Under the pieces are notes generated by a model, which saw only the letters and a program-made list of their open reading frames with translations, did no database searches and was not told the origin of the DNA. The position numbers and the translations under genes are program-made. 59,091 nucleotides of DNA from an uncultured Paracoccaceae bacterium (lineage in GTDB: Bacteria > Pseudomonadota > Alphaproteobacteria > Rhodobacterales > Rhodobacteraceae), in NCBI GenBank assembly GCA_938092015.1, contig CALKOT010000034.1, forward strand, positions 1-59,091. Direction: 5' to 3'. Below, piece by piece: positions 9,243 to 18,438 of this stretch (positions within the stretch are counted from its first letter, which is position 1; every line of letters begins with the position of its first letter).

Positions 9243-9251
9243 AACCCGGGC
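9232..9251. terminator. inverted repeat spanning two convergent stop codons
   Basis: GCCCGGGTT (9232-9240) and AACCCGGGC (9243-9251) form a perfect nine-base dyad with a two-base centre. It covers the stop codons of both the STAS-like gene and nudC. There is no T-run on either side, so it may act as a bidirectional structural terminator or simply as a stable hairpin at both mRNA ends. Confidence 0.5.
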
Positions 9252-10207
9252 ACAATCCCATCTACCCATGACTGCAGAATGATCTGCGCCACCGCACCCT
9301 TGCGCGCGGGGGCGATCCGGTCGTTGCGGCCTGCCAGCGCTTCCCTCATCTCATCCTTCGAGACCCATATCGCATCTTCCAACTCGTTCTTATCGAGGTG
9401 GATATCCATGCTTTCAGCTTTGCCCGAACAGCCCATCATAAGCGATGCAGGGAACGGCCAGGGTTGCGAAACGACATAGCGTACATCGCTGACTGGAACA
9501 CCAGCCTCTTCCATCGTTTCGCGCCTGACAGCGGCCTCGATGGTTTCGCCCGGCTCCATGAACCCGGCGAGGAGGGAATACATGCGTTCTGGCCAGAAAG
9601 ACTGGCGACCCAGCAGCACGTTATCACTGCTGAGGATAAGCATGATGACGACGGGGTCGGTGCGCGGGAAATGCGCGCGTTTGCAAGCTTCGTTAGTGCA
9701 ATCCATGCGCCAACCACCCGGCGCAACGGTGTTGGGCGCGCCGCAGTTGGCGCAGAACATGTGCGTGTTGCGCCATTCAAAGAGGCCCTTGGCCGATGCC
9801 GCGACGCCCGCGTCTTCGTGGGTGACCTCGCCCATAACAGCACGCAGATCGACGAACTTGCGGGTTTCCGTCAAGTCCAGTGTGCGCTTGTCGACAAACT
9901 CCGCCGGTTTTTCATCAGGCGGCGCGATGTAGCTGACATCAGCCGCGAAATGCGCGACGCCGTCTTTGTCGAGGCCGAGTAAGGCCGGCGCAATTTCAGC
10001 GCCGGTGATCAGATCGTCCGTGACCGGCAACCACGCGAGGCGCGGGCCATCCGGGGTCAGATCGAACAGCGGTTTACCCTGCCAGAACGGTAAGGTTTTG
10101 CTGGTCGGATTTGCAATATGCTCATCCAGTTTCGGAATATCGGTGCGAAGCGCATCGGCGCGGTCAAGGAACGAGCCGGCGAATGTAATTGAAGTCTCTG
10201 GGATCAT
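9239..10207 (-). CDS. nudC: NAD(+) diphosphatase / NADH pyrophosphatase (Nudix)
   Basis: A 322-residue NudC-type protein. The zinc ribbon is visible as FCANCG...DCTNEACK (about residues 150-175). The Nudix box GFMEPGETIEAAVRRETMEEAG follows around 215-237, and the NudC-specific SQPWPFPASLM motif comes after it. The family hydrolyses NAD(H) to NMN(H) and AMP and can remove NAD caps from RNA. The length matches the family. It stands alone, convergent with the STAS-like gene, and overlaps it by four bases. Confidence 0.94.
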   Translation of the reverse strand: MIPETSITFAGSFLDRADALRTDIPKLDEHIANPTSKTLPFWQGKPLFDLTPDGPRLAWLPVTDDLITGAEIAPALLGLDKDGVAHFAADVSYIAPPDEKPAEFVDKRTLDLTETRKFVDLRAVMGEVTHEDAGVAASAKGLFEWRNTHMFCANCGAPNTVAPGGWRMDCTNEACKRAHFPRTDPVVIMLILSSDNVLLGRQSFWPERMYSLLAGFMEPGETIEAAVRRETMEEAGVPVSDVRYVVSQPWPFPASLMMGCSGKAESMDIHLDKNELEDAIWVSKDEMREALAGRNDRIAPARKGAVAQIILQSWVDGIVPGF

Positions 10208-10315
10208 GGCGCGAACCTGCCTTGGCTGAACCGGCGGGGCAAGGCCGCTGGTGTTCTTTTTCTCCCGACCCTCGCGGGCCGGGATTATGGAAGCATGGGG
10301 ATCAAAGAATGTTGG

Positions 10316-11710
10316 TTAGCCCAGATGACCCTCAGCCTTGGCCCAAACGGTGGTGGCGTCCAGCGCGGTTTCAATTGGCTCAAACAGCGCGTTGATCTCA
10401 TCTTCGTTGATGATCATCGGCGGGCAGAAGGCGAGGGTGTCGCCAATGGCGCGCAGGATGATGCTGTGTTTCAGCAGCTCATTTGACAGATACGGCGCGA
10501 CTTTGCCCGGATTTGCGAACGTTGCGGCGCTGGAAGGGTCGGGAGACAGTTCAAGGCCGCCCATCAGGCCAGAGACGCGGGCCTCGCCAACCAATTCGTG
10601 CTGGGCCAAACGGTTCATGTGCTGTTTGAACAGGGGGGACATGTCGCGGACATGGCCGACGATGTTGCGCTTTTCGTAGATCTCCAGTGTCTTCACACCC
10701 ATCGCACAGCCGAGCGGGTGGCCGCCATAGGTAAAGCCGTGGCCGAAGACGCCGACTTCGCCTGACTGCGATTCAATCGCCTCGGCCATGTCGTGATTGA
10801 TGGCGACGGCGGACAGGGGGGCGTAGGCAGCGGTCAGCTGTTTCGCCATGGAGATCGATGTCGGCTGCATCCCGAAAGTCTGAGACCCAAACCAGTTGCC
10901 GGTCCGCCCAAAGCCGGTGATCACTTCGTCGGCGATGCAGAGGATATCGTATTTTTCCAGCACCGCCTGAATGGCCGGGAAGTATCCTTCGGGCGGTACG
11001 ATCACGCCGCCTGCGCCCATCACCGGCTCTGCAATAAAGGCAGCGACGGTGTCCGGGTCTTCGCGGATGATCATCTCCTCCAGTTCTGCCGCGAGGCGCG
11101 CAGAAAACTCGGTTTCCGTCTCACCGTCCTTCGCTTCGCGCCAGAAATGCGGCGTGCCGGTGTGCATGATCCGGTCGACGGGCAAGTCGAAATGTTTGTG
11201 ATTGTACGGCAGGCCGGTGAGAGAGGCAGAGACGATCGTGACGCCGTGATAGCCCTTCACCCGGCTGATGATCTTCTTCTTCTCAGGCTTGCCGCGTGCG
11301 TTGTTGTAGTACCAGGCCAGCTTGATCTGGGTGTCGTTCGCTTCAGATCCCGATGACTGATAGATGACTTTCGACACCGGCACGGGCGCGATGTCTTTCA
11401 GCTTTTCGGCCAATTCAATAGCAGGTTCAAAACTGCGTCCGCCGAAGAGGTGATAGTAAGGCAGTTTGTCGAGTTGCTCTTTCGCGGCATCAATCAGTTC
11501 GGCGTCGCCAAAGCCGAGGCCAGCGCACCAGAGGCCCGCCATGCCTTCGATATAGCGCTTCCCGTCCTCGTCGTAGACATAGACGCCCTCGCCGGTCTCA
11601 ATGACGTGCGGCCCGGTTTTACGGTGCTGCACAGCGTTCGTGTACGGGTGCAGCAGGGCCTCAACATCGCGGGCCTGAGCGTTTGAAAGCGGGGCGCCAT
11701 CCATCGACAT
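10316..11710 (-). CDS. class III PLP-dependent aminotransferase
   Basis: A 464-residue omega-amino acid:pyruvate-type aminotransferase. It shows the phosphate-binding SSGSEANDTQIK (about residue 120), the aspartate in DEVITGFGRTG, and the PLP lysine in SMAKQLTAAYAPL. Relatives use putrescine, beta-alanine or taurine with pyruvate; the precise donor cannot be read from the sequence. ATG 11710 has AAGGAG nine bases upstream. The gene is divergent from the phosphatidylcholine synthase gene and has no operon partner. Confidence 0.92.
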   Translation of the reverse strand: MSMDGAPLSNAQARDVEALLHPYTNAVQHRKTGPHVIETGEGVYVYDEDGKRYIEGMAGLWCAGLGFGDAELIDAAKEQLDKLPYYHLFGGRSFEPAIELAEKLKDIAPVPVSKVIYQSSGSEANDTQIKLAWYYNNARGKPEKKKIISRVKGYHGVTIVSASLTGLPYNHKHFDLPVDRIMHTGTPHFWREAKDGETETEFSARLAAELEEMIIREDPDTVAAFIAEPVMGAGGVIVPPEGYFPAIQAVLEKYDILCIADEVITGFGRTGNWFGSQTFGMQPTSISMAKQLTAAYAPLSAVAINHDMAEAIESQSGEVGVFGHGFTYGGHPLGCAMGVKTLEIYEKRNIVGHVRDMSPLFKQHMNRLAQHELVGEARVSGLMGGLELSPDPSSAATFANPGKVAPYLSNELLKHSIILRAIGDTLAFCPPMIINEDEINALFEPIETALDATTVWAKAEGHLG

Positions 11711-11819
11711 GGGTTCGTCTCCTTAGTGTGTCTCATTTTTAGCGATTGAGCGCTTCGAACGCGCGATTTTCAAGCCCAAATAGCTGGCGGACCGTCGCGT
11801 CAGCGGTTACGAGAGGTGT

Positions 11820-12518
11820 ATGAATATCCGTTTTGCTGCGTTCGCCGTTCACTGTTTTACAGCTTCAGGCGCATTTCTCGCGTTTCTGGCGATGCTGGCG
11901 GCGATGCGTGGTGCGTGGGCTGAAATGTTCGCCTGGCTCGGCGTAGCTCTTATCGTTGACGGGATCGATGGGCCCATTGCCCGGAAGTTGGACGTCAAGG
12001 AAAACGCATCGCGCTGGGACGGGGCGCTGCTGGACCTGATCGTTGATTATCTGACCTATGTGTTCATACCGGCGGTCGCGCTGGTCACATCGGGTGAGAT
12101 GTACCACCCGCTTGCGATCCCAGCGGCGGCGATCATCATCATGTCGGGCGCGATCTATTTTGCCGACACGTCGATGAAGACCAAGGACGCCAGTTTTCAG
12201 GGCTTTCCTGGCTGCTGGAACATGGTCGTGCTGGTGCTGTTCGCGACGGATTACACAAACTCAACCGGGTTTCTGATCATCCTCGCCATTGGCGTCGCGC
12301 ATTTCGTGCCGCTGCGGTTCATCCATCCGGTGCGCACGCAGTTGTGGCGGCCGGTGAATCTTGCGGCTTGCATCGCTTGGGTCGCCTTTGCGGGTTGGGC
12401 TGCTTGGGAGCATTTTGAGCAGCCGCGCATTTGTACCATCGGCCTCATGATCTCGACGCTATATTTGATGTTCGCCGGGATTGCCCAGCAGGCGCTTGGA
12501 CTGATTAAAAATAGGTAG
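11820..12518 (+). CDS. pcs: phosphatidylcholine synthase
   Basis: A 232-residue multi-pass membrane CDP-alcohol phosphotransferase. The motif DG-xx-AR-x12-G-xxx-D-xxx-D runs from Asp50 to Asp76. The 12-residue spacing is specific to bacterial phosphatidylcholine synthase; other CDP-alcohol transferases have eight. It condenses choline with CDP-diacylglycerol at the inner membrane. The start ATG 11820 follows GAGAGG. The photolyase-like gene begins 32 bases after its stop on the same strand, so co-transcription is possible. Confidence 0.93.
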   Translation: MNIRFAAFAVHCFTASGAFLAFLAMLAAMRGAWAEMFAWLGVALIVDGIDGPIARKLDVKENASRWDGALLDLIVDYLTYVFIPAVALVTSGEMYHPLAIPAAAIIIMSGAIYFADTSMKTKDASFQGFPGCWNMVVLVLFATDYTNSTGFLIILAIGVAHFVPLRFIHPVRTQLWRPVNLAACIAWVAFAGWAAWEHFEQPRICTIGLMISTLYLMFAGIAQQALGLIKNR

Positions 12519-12550
12519 ACGGCGTTGGGCCGGGCGCTACGTCGCAGGTC

Positions 12551-13732
12551 ATGCAATGGATCCCAACCAGAGACGCCGGCCTTGCCCGGCTTGATGATTT
12601 CGTGCCGCGCGCCGGTGGGCGCTATGCGTTGTCGCGCAATTTCGATTTTGGACCTGACAAACGGACGAATGTGTCCGCCCTTTCACCTTGGCTGCGTCGC
12701 CGGATGGTCGCAGAGCAGGAGGTGCTGGATGTCGTCCTGGCTCGCCACCAGTTGGAGATATCAGAGAAGTTCGTGCAGGAGGTTTACTGGCGGGCCTATT
12801 TCAAAGGCTGGCTTGAGCGGCGGCCCGAGATCTGGAACCGCTATCGGCGGGACTTGAAAGCGGCGGCTGAAGCTGTGGAAAGGAATACCAGCCTGCGCAC
12901 CGCTTACGTTGAGGCCGTCGAAGGACGCACCGGGATCGACGGGTTCGATGATTGGGCGCGTGAGCTGGGCGCGACCGGCTGGCTGCATAATCACGCGCGG
13001 ATGTGGTTTGCCTCGATCTGGATTTTCACGCTGCGGCTGCCCTGGGTTCTGGGGGCTGATTTCTTCCTGCAGCATCTTCTGGATGCGGATGCGGCGTCGA
13101 ATACGTGCAGTTGGCGCTGGGTCGGCGGGCTGCATACCCGGGGCAAGACGTACCTGGCGCGACCCGACAATATTGAGCGCTATACCGACGGGCGGTTCCG
13201 GCCCGCGGGCCTTTCGCCCACCGCTGATCCGTTGGAGGAGGCGGAGAACCCGCCTGCCGCACCTGCCCTTGTAGGTGATGCGCTGCCGGAATGTGATTAC
13301 TTGTTGTTGCTGACGGATGACGACATGACGCCAGAGGTTCCGCGTCGTGGCGATGCGCTGATCATGACAGCCGATGAGCGGCGGTCGCTCGGGGCGCCGG
13401 GTGCGGTTTCGGCCGCGTTTATAGCGGGCGCAATCGATGATCTCTCCGTGAGGCTGGGCGGTGTCGATCATGTCGAGTCTGCGGATTGGACTGCGACGCT
13501 GATTGCGCGGGCTGAGGCGGCGCGCGTCACGGATATCGTTTCGCCTTATACGCCGATGGGTTGGGCGGCGGACAGTCTGGCGGCGGCTGAACCTGCATTA
13601 GGTGCAGCCGGAATTAGGGTGTATAGGATCTTGCGGGAGTACGACCGGGCGGCGTGGCCACATGCGCACAAAGGGTTCTTTGCGTTGAAAAAGCAAATAC
13701 CAAAGCTGATTGGGCAGCCGTTGCTGATCTAG
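12551..13732 (+). CDS. photolyase/cryptochrome-like FAD protein with swapped domain order
   Basis: A 393-residue protein that begins directly with the helical FAD-binding domain of the photolyase family. Visible are the NVSALSPWL motif, the tryptophan/arginine helix VYWRAYFKGW, and GWLHNHARMWFASIW followed by DADAASNTCSWRWVGG and KTYLARPDN. The usual N-terminal antenna-binding Rossmann domain is absent. Instead residues 240-393 form an alpha/beta segment whose parts resemble it: DYLLLLTDDD as first strand, AFIAGAIDDLSVRLGG, DIVSPYTPMGWAADSL, GIRVYRI and the closing KGFFALKKQIP. Function (DNA repair or light sensing) is unassigned. The ribosome site upstream of ATG 12551 is weak. Confidence 0.82.
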   Translation: MQWIPTRDAGLARLDDFVPRAGGRYALSRNFDFGPDKRTNVSALSPWLRRRMVAEQEVLDVVLARHQLEISEKFVQEVYWRAYFKGWLERRPEIWNRYRRDLKAAAEAVERNTSLRTAYVEAVEGRTGIDGFDDWARELGATGWLHNHARMWFASIWIFTLRLPWVLGADFFLQHLLDADAASNTCSWRWVGGLHTRGKTYLARPDNIERYTDGRFRPAGLSPTADPLEEAENPPAAPALVGDALPECDYLLLLTDDDMTPEVPRRGDALIMTADERRSLGAPGAVSAAFIAGAIDDLSVRLGGVDHVESADWTATLIARAEAARVTDIVSPYTPMGWAADSLAAAEPALGAAGIRVYRILREYDRAAWPHAHKGFFALKKQIPKLIGQPLLI

Positions 13733-13737
13733 CTTGC

Positions 13738-13766
13738 CACCGCCCCAGCTCAAGGCCGGGGCGGTG
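13738..13766. terminator. bidirectional hairpin between convergent genes
   Basis: CACCGCCCC (13738-13746) pairs perfectly with GGGGCGGTG (13758-13766) around an 11-base loop. It fills the 43-base gap between the photolyase-like gene and ileS. The plus strand continues TGGTTCTTCTT, a weak T-rich tail. Confidence 0.7.
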
Positions 13767-13775
13767 TGGTTCTTC

Positions 13776-16691
13776 TTACTTCAAAGCCTCATCACAGCGT
13801 CCACAAACACCCGGATGCTTGTGCGAACCGACATCAGGCAGGATCTTCCAGCAGCGCTGGCATTTCTCACCCTTGGCGAGCGTTGGAACCACTGCGACGC
13901 CTTCAACATCGTCCAGCTTGAAGGCGTCTTTCGTCCCACCGCCCGCTTTGATCGTCACGCCAGAAGTGATGCAGAGATCGGCAAAATCGACCGAGGCGAG
14001 CTGATCGCGGACCGCCTTATCCTTCACGCTGACCGTTGGCGCGGCCTCAAGTGACGCGCCGATGCGCTTTTCGCGGCGCTCAATTTCCAGCGCGCCGGTG
14101 ACGACGCGGCGGACGGTGCGGATGGCGTCCCATTTGGCGGCCAATGCCTCGTTTTTCCAGTCTGGCGTTTCTGGGAAATCTTCGATGTGGATCGATGACT
14201 CGTCGCCCGGGAACCGCTCCAGCCACACTTCTTCCATCGTGAAGGCGAGGATTGGGGCAAGCCATGCGGTCAGGCGGCGATGCAGGATATCCAGTACCGT
14301 GCGGGCCGAGCGCCGCGCGTGGCTGTCGGCGGCATCGCAATACAAGGCGTCCTTGCGGATGTCGAAATAGACCGAACTGAGGTCCACCGTGCAGAACTGG
14401 AAAAGCTGCGCAAAGACGTTCTGGAAGGAATAGGCGGTGTAGCCCTGGCGCACGACCTCATCCAGTTCGCTAAGGCGATGTAGCACCCAGCGTTCCAGTT
14501 CGGGCATGTCCTTCGGATCGACCTTCTCGTCGTCCGAGAACCCATCCAGATTGCCAAGAATGAACCGCAAGGTGTTGCGCAGTCGGCGATAGCTGTCGGC
14601 GGTGCCTTTCAGGATCTCCGGCCCAATGCGGTGATCGTGCACATAGTCCGTCTGCGCGACCCAGAGGCGGAGGATATCGGCGCCGTACTGCTTGACGATC
14701 GTCTCGGGCACGATGGTGTTGCCGAGCGATTTGGACATCTTCATGCCCTTCTCATCCAGCGTGAAGGCGTGCGTGACCACGGCCCGGTACGGCGCGCGGC
14801 CCTTGGTGCCGCAGGCCTGCAACATGGATGAGTGGAACCAGCCGCGATGCTGATCGGTACCTTCGAGATAGACATCCGCGATGCCGTCCGGCGTGCCGTC
14901 TTCGCGATCGCGCAGGGTGAAGGCGTGGGTTGAGCCTGAGTCGAACCAGACGTCCAAGATGTCGTCGACCTTTTCCCAATCATCAGGGTTCACGCCTTCG
15001 ACACCGCTGAGGAAGAGTTCTTTCGCGCCATCAGCGAACCATGCGTCTGCGCCTTCCTTGATGAAGGCCACCAGGATGCGCTCGTTTACCTCTTCATTAC
15101 GCAGGATCTCAATCTCACCCGGGCCGACCTCACGCTTGAAGCAGGTCAGCGGCACGCCCCAGGCGCGCTGGCGGCTGAGCACCCAGTCAGGCCGCGCCTC
15201 GATCATTGAATGCAGGCGGTTGCGGCCGGTTTTTGGCGTCCATGTCACCAGCTGGTCGATGGAGGCGAGGGCGCGGGACCGGATGGTTTTGCCAAGCTCA
15301 TCCATGCCATCATCAAGCTCTTTATCGATAGCGGCGAACCACTGCGGCGTGTTGCGGAAGATCAGCGGTGCTTTTGAACGCCATGAATGTGGGTAGGAGT
15401 GTTTGACCTGCCCGCGCGCGATCAGGCCGCCAACCTCAACCAGCTTGTCGATGACGCGCTTGTTGGCGTCCTTTTCCTTGCCCTTGTGGTCAAAGATCAC
15501 GCCGCCGCCAAAGAACGGCAGGTCGGCGCGGAAAGACCCGTCTTCGAGGACGTTGTGCGTCATCGGCAGGTTGTGTTTGACGCCGATGATGTAGTCGTCG
15601 GCGCCGTGAGACGGGGCGGTGTGGACGAAGCCGGTGCCAGCCTCGTCGGTGACGTGGTCGCCCGGCAGCATGGGGACGTCGTAGTCCCACTCGCCATTTG
15701 CGCCGTCGGCGGCGCGCAGGGGGTGGGCGCAGGTCAGCTTAGCCAGTTCTTCGGCGGTAACGGCGCGGACCTTCTCCCATGCGCCATCTTCAAGGCGGGC
15801 TTTGGCGAAAGTTTCGGCGGCGAGATTGTCGGCCAAGAGGTACAGATCGCCGGCGGAGCACCAGCACTCATCCGGCGTCGCGTTCACGCGATACAGGCCA
15901 TAGCTGATCGTCTCGCTGAAGCAGATCGCGCGGTTCTGCGGGATCGTCCACGGGGTCGTCGTCCAGATAACAACGCGAGCATCGGCCATATCATCAGCGG
16001 CGCCGGATACGATCTTGAACGGCGACCAGATCGTATGGCTCTTATGCTCGTGATACTCGACCTCAGCCTCGGCCAGCGCAGTTTTCTCAACCACCGACCA
16101 CATCACGGGTTTTGAACCCTGATAAAGCGAGCCGTTCATCACGAAGGTCATGAACTCAGCCGCAATCGTCGCCTCTGACGTATAGTCCATCGTCAGATAT
16201 GGTTTGTCCCAGTTGCCGGTCACGCCGAGGCGTTTGAATTCCTCACGCTGGATATCGACCCAGCCTTCGGCGAACTTGCGGCATTCACCGCGCAGCTCAT
16301 TGATCGGCACATCGTCTTTGTTCTTGCCCTTCTGGCGGTACTGTTCCTCGATCTTCCACTCGATTGGCAGGCCGTGACAGTCCCAGCCGGGGATATAGCG
16401 GCTGTCCTTGCCCATCATCTGCTGGGACCGGACGACCATATCTTTGAGGATCTTGTTCAGCGCGTGCCCGATATGGAGGTGGCCGTTGGCGTAGGGTGGG
16501 CCATCGTGCAGCGTGAACTGCTCACGGTCGGTTTTCGCACGGTTCTTGCCGTAGACATCCATTTTGGCCCATCGCGCCAACCAGTCAGGTTCGCGCTTGG
16601 GCAGACCGGCCCGCATGGGGAAGTCGGTCTGGGGCAAGGTCAGGGTTGATTTGTAGTCGGGGCCTTCATTGGCCGTTTTGTCAGCGCACAT
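13776..16691 (-). CDS. ileS: isoleucyl-tRNA synthetase
   Basis: A 971-residue class I synthetase. It shows the HIGH motif (HLHIGHALNKI, about residue 72), a CP1 editing domain (TTPWTIPQNRA), and the KMSKS loop (GMKMSKSLGN, about residue 650). The C-terminal zinc finger CQRCWKILPDV...CGRCDEAL is typical of bacterial IleRS. The reading frame is intact and full length. It charges tRNA-Ile with isoleucine in the cytoplasm. It is monocistronic and convergent with the photolyase-like gene. Confidence 0.98.
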   Translation of the reverse strand: MCADKTANEGPDYKSTLTLPQTDFPMRAGLPKREPDWLARWAKMDVYGKNRAKTDREQFTLHDGPPYANGHLHIGHALNKILKDMVVRSQQMMGKDSRYIPGWDCHGLPIEWKIEEQYRQKGKNKDDVPINELRGECRKFAEGWVDIQREEFKRLGVTGNWDKPYLTMDYTSEATIAAEFMTFVMNGSLYQGSKPVMWSVVEKTALAEAEVEYHEHKSHTIWSPFKIVSGAADDMADARVVIWTTTPWTIPQNRAICFSETISYGLYRVNATPDECWCSAGDLYLLADNLAAETFAKARLEDGAWEKVRAVTAEELAKLTCAHPLRAADGANGEWDYDVPMLPGDHVTDEAGTGFVHTAPSHGADDYIIGVKHNLPMTHNVLEDGSFRADLPFFGGGVIFDHKGKEKDANKRVIDKLVEVGGLIARGQVKHSYPHSWRSKAPLIFRNTPQWFAAIDKELDDGMDELGKTIRSRALASIDQLVTWTPKTGRNRLHSMIEARPDWVLSRQRAWGVPLTCFKREVGPGEIEILRNEEVNERILVAFIKEGADAWFADGAKELFLSGVEGVNPDDWEKVDDILDVWFDSGSTHAFTLRDREDGTPDGIADVYLEGTDQHRGWFHSSMLQACGTKGRAPYRAVVTHAFTLDEKGMKMSKSLGNTIVPETIVKQYGADILRLWVAQTDYVHDHRIGPEILKGTADSYRRLRNTLRFILGNLDGFSDDEKVDPKDMPELERWVLHRLSELDEVVRQGYTAYSFQNVFAQLFQFCTVDLSSVYFDIRKDALYCDAADSHARRSARTVLDILHRRLTAWLAPILAFTMEEVWLERFPGDESSIHIEDFPETPDWKNEALAAKWDAIRTVRRVVTGALEIERREKRIGASLEAAPTVSVKDKAVRDQLASVDFADLCITSGVTIKAGGGTKDAFKLDDVEGVAVVPTLAKGEKCQRCWKILPDVGSHKHPGVCGRCDEALK

Positions 16692-16706
16692 TGGATCACA
16701 TCGCGT

Positions 16707-16916
16707 TTATGAAAGATTGGATTCGGATGACGAAAAGGGCGGCGCGACGATAATCTGCGCCTCAATCCCGGCGCCGCTGTTCAGCGGGCCGGGCCAATAA
16801 TTCGTAACGATATGCAGAATGTTTGGCCCATAGCGGGTTCTTACCAGCGCGGCAGGTCCGCGTCCATCACGTAAAGGTGCGAAACGATATGTGTAAGGTG
16901 GCGTAAATTGACCCAT
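16707..16916 (-). other. possible small protein or gene remnant upstream of ileS
   Basis: In the 258-base gap between ileS and the His-rich gene the minus strand has an open frame from ATG 16916 (69 residues, MGQFTPPYTYRFAPL... to SSSESNLS). It has neighbour-like codon use and a plausible folded core (ILHIVTNYWPGPLNSG). No ribosome site is obvious and no family is recognised. It could be the tail of a decayed gene. It also overlaps the likely promoter region of the His-rich gene. Confidence 0.25.
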
Positions 16917-16949
16917 GTTATGAGTGAACCGAAAAAAGGGAGATGAAGC

Positions 16950-17576
16950 ATGTTTAAATCTCTGATCGCTGGAATGATGGCGATAGGCCTCACGATCTCC
17001 GCCGCGCCGCAAAAAGCTGCGGCTGGTGGCGACGATGTCTTACGCGGGGTGATTGCTGGTGTGATTGTTCTGGGTACGATTGCAGCGTTGGATGACGCCT
17101 TTGATGATCGGCATCGCCATAAGCATGATCATGTGCGGTTGAAACCTAAATATGGTCATAACGACCACTACGTTTATCGCCATGGCAAACGGGTTTATTC
17201 AGATCGAGATTATCGCCGTGGGCGTGATCACAAAGGCCATGGTCATCGGCACCGGGATGACCGCTATCGCCATTCGGATCGCCGTAATGACGATTATCGC
17301 CGCGATAATGATCGCTACCGGGGTCATGATGGGCGCCGCAAAAGCGACTATCACAGCCATGACGACTATCGTCACAAGAACCATGGCGGACACAAGAACG
17401 CTGGCAAGCATGGCGGCAAAAAGCATGCTGGCGATGGGCGCAAACATAACAACCGCAAACAAGTAAAACGCTTGCGTAAGCAGAAAGAGCGTTTGATTCA
17501 CGAAAACGCCCGTTTGCGTCGCCAGTTGGAGCGGCGTGAGCAGTATGTCGAGAACCTGAGGAACTATCAGCAGTGA
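16950..17576 (+). CDS. exported His/Asp/Arg-rich protein with C-terminal coiled coil
   Basis: A 208-residue protein with an N-terminal signal peptide (MFKSLIAGMMAIGLTISAAP, cleavage near residue 25) and a second hydrophobic stretch (GVIAGVIVLGTIAAL). A long low-complexity region (about 55-165) is packed with His, Asp, Arg and Gly (HKHDH, GHGHRHRDD, KNHGGHKNAGKHGG). The last 40 residues form a basic coiled coil. Such His-rich segments commonly bind metal ions; this is inference. A ribosome site GGGAGATG precedes ATG 16950. It overlaps the DUF547 gene by four bases if that gene starts at GTG 17573. Confidence 0.75.
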   Translation: MFKSLIAGMMAIGLTISAAPQKAAAGGDDVLRGVIAGVIVLGTIAALDDAFDDRHRHKHDHVRLKPKYGHNDHYVYRHGKRVYSDRDYRRGRDHKGHGHRHRDDRYRHSDRRNDDYRRDNDRYRGHDGRRKSDYHSHDDYRHKNHGGHKNAGKHGGKKHAGDGRKHNNRKQVKRLRKQKERLIHENARLRRQLERREQYVENLRNYQQ

Positions 17577-18403
17577 CAATGCAGACTTTTAGCCGACGCC
17601 GCGCCCTGATGTTGGGTGCGGCTTTTTCTTTGGCCGGGCCGGCGGCGATGGCCGCACCCAGGGCCAAGCTGATTGATGACAGCTGGTGGGCAACGGGGTC
17701 TGGCGGCGACCCGGACTATGGTGTCTGGGCTGAGTTTCTGAAGACTTATCTGCGTCCCGGTTCGGATGGGCTGACGCGCGTCGCCTATGGTCAGGCGCAA
17801 TCTGATGGCGCGGACCGGGCGCTAAGGTCGTGGTTGGGGCAGACCCAGCAAACCGACCCGGGCACGCTTAGTCCGGCTGCGCAGCGGGCGTGGTGGTACA
17901 ATCTATACAATGCCGCAACGGTTGATCTGGTGCTGTCTGAGTTTCCCGTCAGCTCTATCAAGAAGGTGAAAGGAGGGCTCTTCAACACTGGTCCGTGGGA
18001 TGAGGACGTCCTGACCGTAAATGGCGTCGCAATGTGCCTGAATGATATAGAGCACGGCATCCTGCGCCCGATTTACCGTGATAATCGGGTGCATTATGCG
18101 GTTAATTGCGCCTCTGTTGGGTGCCCGAACCTAAAGGCGACACCGTGGATTGCGGCGACGTTGGACGCTGATTTGAATTCTGCTGCGCGAGATTATGTGA
18201 ACAACCCGCGCGGCGCGTCTGTGTCTGGCGGTAAGCTGGCCGTGTCAAAGATCTACACTTGGTACGATGAGGATTTCGGTGGATCAGAAGCCGGGATCAT
18301 CGCGCATCTGAAGCAGTATGCAGGGCCTGATCTGGCGGCGGCTTTGGGCGCCGTGAATGGTATAGATGAAGATTTTTATGATTGGGATTTGAACGGGGCG
18401 TAG
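17573..18403 (+). CDS. DUF547 exported protein
   Basis: A 276-residue protein with a Tat-like signal (SRRRALMLGAAFSLAGPAAMA). It carries the DUF547 core: AWWYNLYNAATVDLVL, the HGILRP segment, and the hallmark HYAVNCASVGCPNL. The family is exported, of unknown function, with conserved Cys and His. GTG 17573 is favoured over ATG 17579 because GAGG lies 11 bases before it; the resulting overlap couples it to the His-rich protein gene. Confidence 0.88.
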   Translation: MTMQTFSRRRALMLGAAFSLAGPAAMAAPRAKLIDDSWWATGSGGDPDYGVWAEFLKTYLRPGSDGLTRVAYGQAQSDGADRALRSWLGQTQQTDPGTLSPAAQRAWWYNLYNAATVDLVLSEFPVSSIKKVKGGLFNTGPWDEDVLTVNGVAMCLNDIEHGILRPIYRDNRVHYAVNCASVGCPNLKATPWIAATLDADLNSAARDYVNNPRGASVSGGKLAVSKIYTWYDEDFGGSEAGIIAHLKQYAGPDLAAALGAVNGIDEDFYDWDLNGA

Positions 18404-18438
18404 GTTCTGGATTTTTTAGGTGGCTGTGAAGTCCCACC

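Noticed and set aside
17199-17579. 126-codon very hydrophobic minus-strand frame opposite the His-rich gene
   Set aside because: It is the complement of GAT, CAT and CGC codons, which read as Ile, Met, Val and Ala on the other strand. There is no ribosome site or family match, and the plus-strand gene has a clear signal peptide and start.
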